Origin: Candidatus Thalassarchaeaceae archaeon
GTDB taxonomy: Archaea > Thermoplasmatota > Poseidoniia > Poseidoniales > Thalassarchaeaceae
Reading direction: 5' to 3'
DNA length: 63,765 nucleotides
Assembly (NCBI GenBank): GCA_943841885.1
Contig: CALSZZ010000005.1
Coordinates: 1 to 63,765 of the forward strand
Shown here: positions 1 through 8,911 of the stretch, in pieces
How the letters are laid out: each line of letters opens with the position of its first letter
Position numbering within the stretch: position 1 is the first letter of the stretch
Notes under the pieces: model-generated
What the model saw: only the letters and a program-made list of their open reading frames with translations
What the model was told of the DNA's origin: nothing
The model's database searches: none
Translations under genes and position numbers: made by a program

Positions 1-884
1 GAAATATCCAATTACCTAATGAAGATTGGATAATAGAATGTATAAGTAGAAATCCTTCGATTCTAAATGAATACACAATTCTAGAGTCTTTAAGAAAACC
101 CGGTAACAAAATAATGATTACCGAAAATGCTGATATATTTAATTTTAAAGAAGAATACAATACTTGGGGACTCAGATGGCCTTCTGATATTCATCCGAGA
201 GATGGAGAACCAATTGCTGAAATTAGATGGTTTCATTCGTCAGAGAAAATTGATATAGAAGAAATATTCTCTTGGGCATCTAACATAAGAGATAAGAATA
301 GAATTGCTGAAATATTAATAATTGATAATGAATTATCCGTTGTTACTTACAGGATAGAAATAATTAATCCTAAAGGTAATTTGATTATTCCAACTTTGAA
401 AGACTACAATGAAATAGAAGCAATTGAAGAAAAAATTAGTCTTAATAATGATAATATATTTATTCCAAATAATATCGATTGGAAACATGAAAATATTGGA
501 ATTCCATACTCAAATGGAAGAATTTTAGATGGCGATACTAAAAGAATGATTAATAATATTACTTATCAAAAAGAAGATGAAATGGATATTTCAGAGAGAA
601 TCATATTTGATTTATTAGAAAAAGGCCTTCATCCAAGGCCGGGTTTCAAGTATGGATCTAAATGGAGATGTTATGAAAAGGGTATTGAAGAAGATCACGC
701 ACCATGGTTAGTTGTTCATCCTGATGATGGCCCAAAAGACTGGGAGGAGGCATGTTTAATATCCAGATTATCGGCAGGAGTGAATAAAAAATGGTTATTT
801 CCGATAATGAAAGAAAAGTGGCATTATTTGTCAATAACCAGGCCGCCAGCAGATTCAAGGTGGAATAATCCCATCAGACGGTGA
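1..884 (+). CDS. endA: tRNA-splicing endonuclease EndA (5' end cut by window)
   Basis: Cleaves introns out of precursor tRNAs at bulge-helix-bulge sites. The C-terminal catalytic domain is clear: a GFKYGSKW segment near base 650, then a CYEKG strand, a DHAPWLVV strand with the catalytic His near base 697, and a VNKKW segment with the catalytic Lys near base 785. Together with the upstream Tyr these form the Tyr/His/Lys triad of the family. The frame is open from base 3 through the ATG at base 114 without a stop, so the gene begins before the window and the 114 start should not be taken as real. At least 293 residues are present. The weak N-terminal part may be a degenerate repeat of the endonuclease fold, as in the long single-chain archaeal enzymes; this is inferred. 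It converges with the M6 protease gene, with 16 bases between them. Confidence 0.85.
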   Translation, partial: NIQLPNEDWIIECISRNPSILNEYTILESLRKPGNKIMITENADIFNFKEEYNTWGLRWPSDIHPRDGEPIAEIRWFHSSEKIDIEEIFSWASNIRDKNRIAEILIIDNELSVVTYRIEIINPKGNLIIPTLKDYNEIEAIEEKISLNNDNIFIPNNIDWKHENIGIPYSNGRILDGDTKRMINNITYQKEDEMDISERIIFDLLEKGLHPRPGFKYGSKWRCYEKGIEEDHAPWLVVHPDDGPKDWEEACLISRLSAGVNKKWLFPIMKEKWHYLSITRPPADSRWNNPIRR

Positions 885-900
885 TTTACTTTTTGTGGAA

Positions 901-1347
901 TTATTTCCTAATAGCGATAAAGCCCGCTAAAAAACAAATTAAAAATATTCCATTAGAAGGCTGTGAAATCCAAGGAAGAATACCGTCTCCTATAAACGGG
1001 GATTCACTCTGTAATACAATGGGAATTCTTTCTTCCATTGAATTAGAGTCTGTAAGAATTAATTCTCCTTTTGCAATCATACCTTGTTTCAATAATCCAT
1101 TTGGAGATACGGCAATAACTATCGGATCCCCGGGGCTAATGCTTCCTTGAGTTATGGGCGTACATATCCTACTTATAGCACCAGAGAATGAAATTGCATA
1201 TATTCTTGAACCATTACCAATAAATACAGGATTAAGAATTATTTCTGAATTTTCATCCCATGGAATAATTTTTTCTATTGTATCATTACTTATCTTATGG
1301 CCGACCTTAATCCAATCTAGGTCAATATCTATTAGGTTAGAATTTTT
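901..1347 (-). pseudogene. C-terminal continuation of the M6 protease in the shifted frame
   Basis: If one A of the A6 run at 1343-1348 is skipped, the protease frame continues without a stop for about 149 codons to a TAA at 901-903. The translated stretch reads as an ordinary beta-rich extracellular segment (for example IPIVLQSESPF) and ends with a hydrophobic helix, GIFLICFLAGFIA, followed by the positive residues RK. That is the expected layout of a C-terminal membrane anchor for a secreted archaeal enzyme. It has no start of its own, and the only ATG sits well inside. Most likely a one-base sequencing or assembly indel; a real inactivating mutation or programmed +1 shift is less likely. 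Confidence 0.7.
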
Positions 1348-2836
1348 TACATCCCATTAGTGCCCTTAAATGGCCCTGAGAGTTTGTAAATATGGAAGAA
1401 TTCATAATTTCAATAATATTTTCACCTGGAATAATATCAATATATTTAATGATAGAATTTCCTTGTGAATTTAAATTTACATACAACTCGCATTCTTCTT
1501 CTGCATCTACTATTGCGTAGGATTTATCATCTGGTAACAATAGAATTGGCGTTCTCGGAGTAAGTATTTCTAAATTTTCAATGAGTTGGTTTTCAAATGA
1601 AATAGTAGCATCACTCCAAAAACCATCCTCGGAAATATTTGCATTTGTAATAGATGCAGTCCATGTTACTAATCGACCCCTATTATCTCTAATTTGGATG
1701 CCTTCATTTCCAAAAGAATCGCCGATATCATATAAATCTCCAACCTCTCCAGAATTTCTACCTCTAATTAATGCATCATTACCATCAGCTTCAATGATTT
1801 TTACCCAAGCCACCTCTGGATCAATATTCACAAGGTTGTTATCTAAATTACCATTATTCTTATCTTGGTGCTCTACTAAAATACCTGAACCTGGAAGTTC
1901 AGAATCAAATCCACCTGAACGTAAGGAGATATGTATTTTCTCATTTGGTGCAATATCAATTGTAATTGAATCTCCTCCTGAAGATAATGGATGAATTAAA
2001 TACGAATTATTATCAGGAGTAATTGTTAAAGATCTTTGAGAACCAATTAATTCTAGAGTAGATGCACTAGGTAATGATGGTACCATTCCATCACCATTCC
2101 AGTTACCACTTGCCATAATATCCCAATCACCAAGTCCGTTCCAATTAGAAGTAGGAGTATCACTGTGAACGTCATATAAATCGACCGCTCCCATTTGATG
2201 TAGCATTTCATGCATTAAAGTTCCTAAACCTGAAGATAATGAAACTAAAGTATAATGCTCAACTGACCACTTAGAAATTTCTATAGGTTCATCAAGTCCA
2301 GAAAAATGACTCCAAATAGATGATGATTGACCATTAGATTCTTGTGCAGCACCAGAATGTATAATTAGTAACCTATCTAAATTACCATCATTGTTTAAAT
2401 CCCATTTAGATAAATCGATGTCCTCTAATAGATATGGAACAGAGCTATGAATTAGATCTTGTATTCCATTTTCAACACCTGCATCTCGTCCATCTTCGGA
2501 ATCTTTTCCCCAAAATGAATCCGATTGTGGAGAGTCCCATGATTCTTCTATTATTGTAACATTTAATGAAGAGTTTTTATTTAAAGATTTGATATAGTTT
2601 TCAGCAGAATAAGGGCCTTCAAATAATTTTTCTAATTCATTGGAGTCGAATGGTTTGTTTGGAAATGATATCTTTAAAATTAGCCATTCTTCATTATCTT
2701 GTAAGTTTAATAATTCATAATTAGAATTGTGTGTATGATTTCTTTCTAACGCTTCATCAACATAATTAGGGTTACTAAAAGACATTAGCCCAACGAATAA
2801 GAATAAAAGAGCCAATACTACTCTAAACTTGTTCAT
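1337..2836 (-). CDS. Secreted M6-family (immune inhibitor A-like) metalloprotease, main part
   Basis: Predicted secreted zinc metallopeptidase that digests proteins outside the cell. An N-terminal signal peptide (hydrophobic residues about 5-20) is followed by an acidic loop with DLNNDGNLD near residues 146-154 and the zinc motif HEMLHQMGAVDLYD at about residues 209-222, in which two His residues and Glu match HExxHxxGxxD of the M6 family. The remaining 270 residues look like beta-rich accessory domains. The frame stops at 1337, directly after an A6 run (bases 1343-1348 on the plus strand read as T). The other frame continues for about 150 more codons and ends in a membrane helix, so this is probably only the first part of a longer, membrane-anchored protein. 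It lies upstream of endA in convergent orientation. Confidence 0.85.
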   Translation of the reverse strand: MNKFRVVLALLFLFVGLMSFSNPNYVDEALERNHTHNSNYELLNLQDNEEWLILKISFPNKPFDSNELEKLFEGPYSAENYIKSLNKNSSLNVTIIEESWDSPQSDSFWGKDSEDGRDAGVENGIQDLIHSSVPYLLEDIDLSKWDLNNDGNLDRLLIIHSGAAQESNGQSSSIWSHFSGLDEPIEISKWSVEHYTLVSLSSGLGTLMHEMLHQMGAVDLYDVHSDTPTSNWNGLGDWDIMASGNWNGDGMVPSLPSASTLELIGSQRSLTITPDNNSYLIHPLSSGGDSITIDIAPNEKIHISLRSGGFDSELPGSGILVEHQDKNNGNLDNNLVNIDPEVAWVKIIEADGNDALIRGRNSGEVGDLYDIGDSFGNEGIQIRDNRGRLVTWTASITNANISEDGFWSDATISFENQLIENLEILTPRTPILLLPDDKSYAIVDAEEECELYVNLNSQGNSIIKYIDIIPGENIIEIMNSSIFTNSQGHLRALMGCKKF

Positions 2837-2884
2837 ATGTCATCGAGACATTATTAGGATTTTAATTAGATGTAAAGATGCATC

Positions 2885-3985
2885 CTAAGAATAAGAATCT
2901 TCTAATGAATTGAGTTTCCAAGAAATATCACCGGAGAATTCTGAATCAAGCCATTCTAACCCTTTTAAGTCACAATTATAATTATTTAGAGAATCTTGAA
3001 AAAAACTTGGTATTGGCTTTCCATCACATCCTGTAATAATAAGTGATGAGATATCGTAATTAACTACTAAATCTAATAAAGAATTTTGTTCTTGATGATA
3101 TAGGCACAAGGCATTACATTTTGGAATAGCAATTCCATTCTGTACAAAACTTTTGGGTATTTTTGGACAGACACCTTCGCAACTGCAATCAACTATTGCT
3201 ATACGATTTGATTCACCACTACTGGAAATAATATTATCTACATTGAAAGAACGTAGGCCCAATGGCGACTTAGGCAATGTTCTGGAAACTATATCAGAAA
3301 GATAAATGATAAATAATGCAACGACTATACGGAGACCTTCGAATTCGTTTGGCAGAGAAAGGATAACTAGACTACTAGAAACAGTAACTATTTTTAATTT
3401 CATTGTTGAATTTTTACTATCAAATATTCCAATTAATCTAGCTAATCCCAGAGAAATAGTATTTAAAGAAAAGAGTATAATAATCCATGATAATCCCAAA
3501 GTAAGTTTGAAAATGGCTGATGCATCATAATTTTTACCAACTCCTTCAACAGAGTTAAAACTATCAAAAGATGATAGAAAATTAGGTAAAATAAATATCC
3601 ACATAATTATTAGCATTAATGGAATTACAAATAAAGTAAATAATAATAAAACCGAAAACCACATCTTTTCCTTAGGCAATAATCCAATGCTAGTAAATTT
3701 AAGAAGTGAATAAGAAATAAAGGGCATTGTAGATATAATTCCCAATAAAAATGTCATAGACCATTGTATTTCTATCCAATCATATGGACCATAAATAGAG
3801 AGATTGAGAGGCGAATCTCCTAATGGAATATTATGCAACCATTTTGAAATTAAGTCTTCTATGAAAAATGACCATATAAAAGAAAAAAATAGGAATAATA
3901 GTATCTTACTTCTGATTATTTTAATCAAATCATTCATGTGTGATGTGAAAGGTGCAGATATATCATTGGAAACAGAAATGACCAT
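2885..3985 (-). CDS. tatC: TatC-like translocase subunit with C-terminal HdrA-like Cys domain
   Basis: Residues 1-250 resemble TatC, the membrane receptor for folded twin-arginine substrates. The N terminus has HMNDLIKIIRSKI in the position of the HL-x-ELR motif, followed by about six hydrophobic segments and the SLPNEFEGLRI loop where TatC usually has its TP-D segment. Residues about 255-366 are extra. They hold CSCEGVC, PKCNALCLYHQ and IITGCDGKP, and end near GDISW. The order and spacing recall the N-terminal domain of heterodisulfide reductase HdrA (CHCG, then LC-x-E, then AGCSP, then NIREQCSW). The start ATG lies one base after the stop of the CxCH gene, so the two are probably cotranscribed. 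TatC is about 0.7 sure; the HdrA resemblance is a by-eye judgement. A partner TatA is not seen here. Confidence 0.65.
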   Translation of the reverse strand: MVISVSNDISAPFTSHMNDLIKIIRSKILLFLFFSFIWSFFIEDLISKWLHNIPLGDSPLNLSIYGPYDWIEIQWSMTFLLGIISTMPFISYSLLKFTSIGLLPKEKMWFSVLLLFTLFVIPLMLIIMWIFILPNFLSSFDSFNSVEGVGKNYDASAIFKLTLGLSWIIILFSLNTISLGLARLIGIFDSKNSTMKLKIVTVSSSLVILSLPNEFEGLRIVVALFIIYLSDIVSRTLPKSPLGLRSFNVDNIISSSGESNRIAIVDCSCEGVCPKIPKSFVQNGIAIPKCNALCLYHQEQNSLLDLVVNYDISSLIITGCDGKPIPSFFQDSLNNYNCDLKGLEWLDSEFSGDISWKLNSLEDSYS

Positions 3986-3986
3986 A

Positions 3987-5039
3987 TCACAAAATATCCT
4001 TAACTTTAGGTTCTCTGCGAGCGGCTAATATAGTTCTATAGACTCCATATGCAAACCATGCACTAATAAAATAGAAGCATCCAATAATAAATACCGTAAG
4101 ATCTGTTACTTCAGCATCGGGACCAACAATAGAAGGAGGAGGGAACTGTATTACTGCATCATTTATTGTCCACCTATAGGCCATGATAAACGTAATTATT
4201 GAACCAAGAGATCTACGGATTGCTTGAGGAACGGCTAATTCTCTGGCCAAGTATTCAGGGCCTTCATCGTATCGTCTTTCTAAGATTTCCCTCTGAAATG
4301 CACCTCCTATTATTAATGCTACAAGACTGGTCCAGAAAAATAAGTTACCTTGTTTAAATATTTCAAGGGAAAGTTTGTTTTGGCGTTCTTGTTCTAATTG
4401 TTCTTCTGTTATTTCTAGAACAAATAGTGAGTCGTAATCACCTACTGATATTGTTCTGGTTTGTAATGTTGAGTCTGATTCGGTAGTAGTAATTGTTCCT
4501 GGTTCGTTTATAGAAAAAGAGACCAGATTCCAATAGTCATTTTCGTCAGGTATACCACCTCCATCAACAGAATTACCCGCTAACCAAAAATTAACCTGAC
4601 CAACATTTTCTGATGGTGCAGTCCATTTGAAATCCCAAACTCCATCTGAATCGGTTTCTGAATGAGATATATCATCTGGCCTATCTTCGGCCTGTCTAAT
4701 ATCTTGTTCGTCGCCCCATGAAAATTCACCAACTGCGTCTGAAGATAATAAAAATCCTGCTTTCACATTGCCGTCCCCACCAGATAACGTTAGAGAATCT
4801 GCAACTCTGATGGTCAAATTATATGTTTCTGATAAGTCATACATTATTGGAACTCCAGTTATCATTACCACTACTCTTGGAGATGATGCACCGTTATTAT
4901 GACAGTTACAACCATATTTGACTGTTAATTCTTCATCTGAATTTAATGCAGAAGGACCTCCGCTTAAACCATATACCGGTATAATGAGCAATCCCATTAC
5001 GATTAAAATAATACCAAAACGAGGAATTGTCTTATTCAT
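3987..5039 (-). CDS. CxCH-motif surface protein with C-terminal membrane helices
   Basis: A signal peptide (residues about 5-25) is followed by YGCNCHNNG, a CxCH motif, then a beta-sandwich of about 150 residues with a GVPIMYDLSETYNLTI strand pattern and a NFWLAGNSVDGG strand. This matches the layout of the Reeler or choice-of-anchor V type domain. After a linker of about 50 residues come roughly three membrane helices (about residues 235-255, 295-315 and 325-345). The start is set at the ATG at 5039, because AAGGTGAT lies five bases upstream; a longer frame opens at 5084. The paralogue at 48016 shares GC-x-CH and the LAGNSV/LVGNSV strand. A role in extracellular electron or copper transfer is inferred from that gene's Rieske/cytochrome b neighbours. 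CxCH is not a standard c-type heme motif. Confidence 0.6.
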   Translation of the reverse strand: MNKTIPRFGIILIVMGLLIIPVYGLSGGPSALNSDEELTVKYGCNCHNNGASSPRVVVMITGVPIMYDLSETYNLTIRVADSLTLSGGDGNVKAGFLLSSDAVGEFSWGDEQDIRQAEDRPDDISHSETDSDGVWDFKWTAPSENVGQVNFWLAGNSVDGGGIPDENDYWNLVSFSINEPGTITTTESDSTLQTRTISVGDYDSLFVLEITEEQLEQERQNKLSLEIFKQGNLFFWTSLVALIIGGAFQREILERRYDEGPEYLARELAVPQAIRRSLGSIITFIMAYRWTINDAVIQFPPPSIVGPDAEVTDLTVFIIGCFYFISAWFAYGVYRTILAARREPKVKDIL

Positions 5040-5116
5040 GGGCATCACCTTGTTCATTATCGGGGGTGTAAGTCTCATAACCATTGCCCGTAAGTCTCCT
5101 CCTAAACCCTTAAAAT

Positions 5117-6541
5117 TTATATTTCCTTAATTGCGGAATTTAAACTATTCATCATAACCTTTCCATCTCCAAATAACATCATTGTTTTATCTTCATAAAA
5201 TAAATCATTATCTACTCCAGCATATCCTACTGATAAACTTCTTTTTATTATTACAACTGATCTTGCTTTATCTGCATCTATTATAGGCATACCCGCCAAT
5301 GGACCTTCTCCACTTCTAGCTGCTGGATTACATGTATCATTAGCACCAATAATTACTGCCATATCGCATTCTGAAAATTCTTGATTTATTTCTTCCATTT
5401 CAATAAGTTGTTCATATGGAACATTAGCCTCTGCAAGTAATACATTCATGTGACCTGGCATCCTTCCGGCCACAGGGTGTATAGCAAATTTAACTTCAGT
5501 ATCAAATTTTTGTTTAAGTAAATCTGCAAACTCTTTGACCTGATGTTGGCATTGACTGACTGCCATACCATAACCAGGGATTATAATGACTTTTTGTGCG
5601 CCATCTATCATCATAGCAACTTCTTCAGAGTCTGCACCAACTTTGGTCCTAGTTAGTACCTCCTTTTCTGAACTACCAAATGATTTGAATAGAACATCTA
5701 TTAAAGATCTATTCATAGCTTTACACATTATAAAAGTAAGAATAAGTCCTGAGGCCCCTACAAGTGAGCCAGCTACTATCAATACACTATTTGATATAAT
5801 GAAGCCAGTGAATGCTGCGGCTATTCCCGAAAGAGAGTTTAGGAGAGAAACGACAACTGGCATGTCTGCACCTCCAATTGGGAGTACCAATAATAATCCC
5901 AAAATACACGATATTATGATAATTGCCCAGAGAAATGTTGCATTAGTAGGATCATTTAGTGAAAGATAAATGAGGACTAGGATACTGAAAAAGAAAATAA
6001 TTTTTATGGAATTGAGCCAACTTGGACCCCATGTTGGAGTTCTGAACCATTTACCAAATACAGTAACTCCACCTTTGAGTTTGTACATTGCTAATATAGA
6101 ACCTGTTAGTGTCATCCAACCCACAAGTGCAGAAAGTCCTGCTGCAATGTATATGACAGTCAAATCCAAACCCGTAGGAACATTATTGGATTCGTAAATA
6201 TATCTCCAACTTTCAGATAAGGCAACTAAAGCAGAGGCAGCACCTCCAAAACCATTGAATAATGCCACTAGCTCAGGCATTCCTGTCATTTCTACTCTTA
6301 TTGCCATTATATAGCCAATTATTGAACCAATTAATAATCCAGAAATTATCAATTCCCAACCAATTATTCCTTCACCAACAAGATTCATTTCTAAAATGGT
6401 AGTAATAATTGCAACTGCCATACCAGAAGCACCTAGTAGATTGCCACGAGGTGCAGTTTTGGGATGACCAAGATTTTTAAGTCCGAAAATAAATAAAGAA
6501 GCAGATAAAAGGTAGCCGAGTGAAATCCAATTTTCGAACAT
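5117..6541 (-). CDS. pntB: NAD(P) transhydrogenase subunit beta
   Basis: Carries domain III (NADP binding) and part of the membrane domain of the proton-translocating transhydrogenase, which moves hydride between NADH and NADP using the ion gradient. About eight or nine membrane helices fill residues 1-270. The soluble C-terminal domain shows the family's IIPGYGMAVSQCQHQV, HPVAGRMPGHMNVLLAEA, IGANDTCNPAA and VVIIKRSLSVGYAGVDNDLF blocks. The start is the ATG at 6541, one base after the stop of the alpha-2 gene; the longer frame from 6568 would overlap that gene and add non-conserved residues. It is the last gene of the pntAA-pntAB-pntB operon. The length (474 residues) is normal. Confidence 0.95.
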   Translation of the reverse strand: MFENWISLGYLLSASLFIFGLKNLGHPKTAPRGNLLGASGMAVAIITTILEMNLVGEGIIGWELIISGLLIGSIIGYIMAIRVEMTGMPELVALFNGFGGAASALVALSESWRYIYESNNVPTGLDLTVIYIAAGLSALVGWMTLTGSILAMYKLKGGVTVFGKWFRTPTWGPSWLNSIKIIFFFSILVLIYLSLNDPTNATFLWAIIIISCILGLLLVLPIGGADMPVVVSLLNSLSGIAAAFTGFIISNSVLIVAGSLVGASGLILTFIMCKAMNRSLIDVLFKSFGSSEKEVLTRTKVGADSEEVAMMIDGAQKVIIIPGYGMAVSQCQHQVKEFADLLKQKFDTEVKFAIHPVAGRMPGHMNVLLAEANVPYEQLIEMEEINQEFSECDMAVIIGANDTCNPAARSGEGPLAGMPIIDADKARSVVIIKRSLSVGYAGVDNDLFYEDKTMMLFGDGKVMMNSLNSAIKEI

Positions 6542-6542
6542 A

Positions 6543-6854
6543 TTAGTTCCTCTTCTTTTTACCTGCAATCATATTTAACATTCTATTAGTAACTGCAAAT
6601 CCGCCAATGACATTTATCATCGCTAGGACAATAGCAATAAAGGCTAAAATTCCAGACGTATTTGTTTCTAATCCATTAAATATTACATTAGCACCTATTA
6701 AAGCACCTACAACACTAATTCCAGAAATAGCATTTGCACCGCTCATGAGAGGCGTATGCAACATTGCAGGGACTTTAGTGATTAATTCGAAACCTAGGAA
6801 TATTGCCAAAACAAACAATGTAATCGAACCAATTAATAATTCTGGAGTAATCAT
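6543..6854 (-). CDS. pntAB: NAD(P) transhydrogenase alpha subunit, membrane part
   Basis: Small membrane subunit, split off as in many three-subunit transhydrogenases. Its 103 residues form three to four helices with the family's LHTPLMSGANAISGI segment and the FAVTNRMLNMI end. It overlaps the end of the alpha-1 gene by four bases (ATGA), which indicates translational coupling. It completes the membrane channel together with the helices of the beta subunit. Confidence 0.93.
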   Translation of the reverse strand: MITPELLIGSITLFVLAIFLGFELITKVPAMLHTPLMSGANAISGISVVGALIGANVIFNGLETNTSGILAFIAIVLAMINVIGGFAVTNRMLNMIAGKKKRN

Positions 6855-8011
6855 AGTATACCACCTAATCTAGATTGTTTAGGATGAATATTACCATTTT
6901 GACAAATAAGAACCCCTCCCATACCAGGAATATGAAAATCAGATCCTTCTGGGGCACCTACTAATATATCATCTTCTTCTGAAATAATAATTTCTCCATC
7001 TTTGAAAATTGAAGTTATGAAATTCGTAAGATTATTGGAATAAAGCATACTTGCTGAATTTGCAAGAGTGCCCGGTAAGTTAGAAGTACCAACTATCAAA
7101 ACACCATTATCTGTTTTGATAATTTTTCCTGCTTCAGTTATTTCACAGTTACCTCCCACATCAGCATTCATATCAACTATTACTGCACCAGATTTGAATT
7201 TAGATACAGCACTCTCGGGAATAGTAATAGGTGCAGGTCGACCAAAAATTCGTGCCGTGGTAATTATTATATCAGCATCAGAAGCTACGTTGCATACTTT
7301 ATCATTTACTTTCTGGATAAATTCTGGAGTAAGTGGTTTTGCATATCCGGATTCATCTTCAAAATCATCCATCCCTTCTACTTCTATGAAGCGCCCCCCA
7401 ACAGACTCTATTTGCTCAGCTGCAGATTTACGAACATCAGAAGCATAAACTACTGCCCCCAGTCTTTTTGCAGTTGCAATAGCTTGTAAACCTGCTACAC
7501 CACTACCCATTATTACAACCTTAGCAGGCCTAATAGTTCCTGCAGATGTAGTCATCATAGGGATTCCTTTAGAAACATGAGCAGCCCCTAGTAATACCGC
7601 TTTATAACCTGATAAATTATCTTGACTGGAATTGACATCCATGGATTGTGCACGAGAAAGTCTACGTGGGATCATGTCCATGGAAAATAATGTAATTTTA
7701 TTATCTAATGAAGAATTTATTTTCTCAGGATGTCTAAACGGATCAGCAATGCATGCTAATATCAATCCAGATCTAAGCTCATCTTTTTCTAGCATATTAA
7801 TTGTGATTAAAATATCTGAAGCCAATACTTCAGTTCTTGAGCCTAATGTAGCGCCTGCATTAGAATATTCTATATCGGAATAATTTGCATTTATTCCTGC
7901 GCCCTTTTCAAAAATAACATTGAAACCAAATTTTATAAGTTTTTTAACTGAATTTGGAACAATTGCTACTCTGTTCTCTCCATCAGGTTCTATCAAAATT
8001 CCTAGTAGCAT
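6851..8011 (-). CDS. pntAA: NAD(P) transhydrogenase alpha subunit, NAD-binding part
   Basis: Soluble NAD(H)-binding domain I of the transhydrogenase, homologous to alanine dehydrogenase. Visible blocks include the N-terminal ENRVAIVPNSVKKLIKFG, the VVIMGSGVAGLQAIATAKRLGA dinucleotide fold with YASDVRKSA after it, and the loop region VDMNADVGGN. Length is 386 residues, normal for the split type. A GAGG element about nine bases upstream of the ATG serves as ribosome binding site. First gene of the pnt operon. About 105 bases separate it from the CPBP gene upstream, so it probably has its own promoter. Confidence 0.95.
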   Translation of the reverse strand: MLLGILIEPDGENRVAIVPNSVKKLIKFGFNVIFEKGAGINANYSDIEYSNAGATLGSRTEVLASDILITINMLEKDELRSGLILACIADPFRHPEKINSSLDNKITLFSMDMIPRRLSRAQSMDVNSSQDNLSGYKAVLLGAAHVSKGIPMMTTSAGTIRPAKVVIMGSGVAGLQAIATAKRLGAVVYASDVRKSAAEQIESVGGRFIEVEGMDDFEDESGYAKPLTPEFIQKVNDKVCNVASDADIIITTARIFGRPAPITIPESAVSKFKSGAVIVDMNADVGGNCEITEAGKIIKTDNGVLIVGTSNLPGTLANSASMLYSNNLTNFITSIFKDGEIIISEEDDILVGAPEGSDFHIPGMGGVLICQNGNIHPKQSRLGGIL

Positions 8012-8116
8012 TTACAAAAACCTCGTATATTCAACTCACGGTGACTTAGTATGCCTTAATCGAAAAGAATACACTTATTGAAACCGTCGGCGAACAGTTT
8101 TCAAACAAATTAAAGA

Positions 8117-8755
8117 TTACATGAAAAGTATACGATATCCAATTAAGAAAACAACTACATCGCATATTGCATGAGATAGCCAACACACCCATATCGATTG
8201 ATATTTCAAGTATAACCATGACCATATGGCAGCAGCAGATAAAAGGCCAAAAGAAGCGATAAATATTTGCCAAAATATGAAACCAAAGAAATATAATGCT
8301 AAGGCATGATGAAGGGTAAATAAAAATGCTGAGAAGATTATTGCGTAGTAATCATTTCCGAATAAAATACTTGCCTTAGTAGTAATAAACCATCGAAAAA
8401 CATATTCTTCTAAGAGACTATTAATGAAAATCCAATATAACATTCCAAAAATGTATAAATAAAAGTTAGAAAGACCTTTAGATTCTAAAATACCTTTCAT
8501 TTCTTCCAAATTTATAGATTTTTCAAAAATTAACCATGTGATTATGATAATTATTGACATACCGACACCAGTTAAACTACCTACTTTTAATCCCTCAATA
8601 GTTGGTAATGCTCTTGAAAAAATATTTTTATCAACTTTTAGATACCAAATAGTAGGAACTATAAATATCCAAAACTTACAGATTATGAAAAAAATTTGAG
8701 AATGAAGTTCGTTATCTAAAATTTCAATTCCAAAAATAACAGAAATTGAGGGCAC
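8117..8755 (-). CDS. CPBP-family intramembrane protease
   Basis: Membrane metalloprotease-like protein of the CPBP/Abi family (Rce1 relatives). All three signature motifs are present: EEYVFRWF (EExxxR), FLFTLHH (FxxxH) and SHAICD (HxxxD/N), on separate helices among about six. Substrate unknown. The start is uncertain: the only usable codon is a GTG at 8755 with no clear ribosome binding site, while the frame stays open for about 33 codons further upstream and encodes a plausible part of the first helix (LIAILLVAF) but holds no ATG, GTG or TTG. Either the GTG is used, or the true N terminus was lost to an indel near the T7/A5 runs around 8826-8837. Confidence 0.8.
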   Translation of the reverse strand: MPSISVIFGIEILDNELHSQIFFIICKFWIFIVPTIWYLKVDKNIFSRALPTIEGLKVGSLTGVGMSIIIIITWLIFEKSINLEEMKGILESKGLSNFYLYIFGMLYWIFINSLLEEYVFRWFITTKASILFGNDYYAIIFSAFLFTLHHALALYFFGFIFWQIFIASFGLLSAAAIWSWLYLKYQSIWVCWLSHAICDVVVFLIGYRILFM

Positions 8756-8849
8756 GAATGCTACTAGAAGAATAGCAATTAAAGAATTATTACGGGTATG
8801 GATATTTGTTCGTATTGCTTTATGTAAAAAAATTTTTCTACTGCATCTA

Positions 8850-8866
8850 TTTTTAATATTATATTA
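8850..8866 (+). promoter_or_regulatory. TATA-box candidate for mdh
   Basis: A T/A-only run (TTTTTAATATTATATT) lies 46-62 bases upstream of the mdh start, the right distance for an archaeal TATA box with a leader of about 20 bases. Support is by position and composition only. Confidence 0.4.
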
Positions 8867-8911
8867 CCAAAGGCTAAGTCCTATGTCTCAATCGTAGACT
8901 TTGAAATTACC

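Noticed and set aside
881-1150. Plus-strand open frame of 89 codons after endA
   Set aside because: It is the reverse of the shifted C-terminal part of the M6 protease, whose strand has the better protein-like sequence and anchor.
1581-1994. 137-codon frame on the plus strand
   Set aside because: Antisense shadow inside the M6 protease, whose zinc motif and signal peptide identify the real frame.
5586-5969. 127-codon frame on the plus strand
   Set aside because: Antisense shadow of pntB.
7068-7448. 126-codon frame on the plus strand
   Set aside because: Antisense shadow of pntAA.
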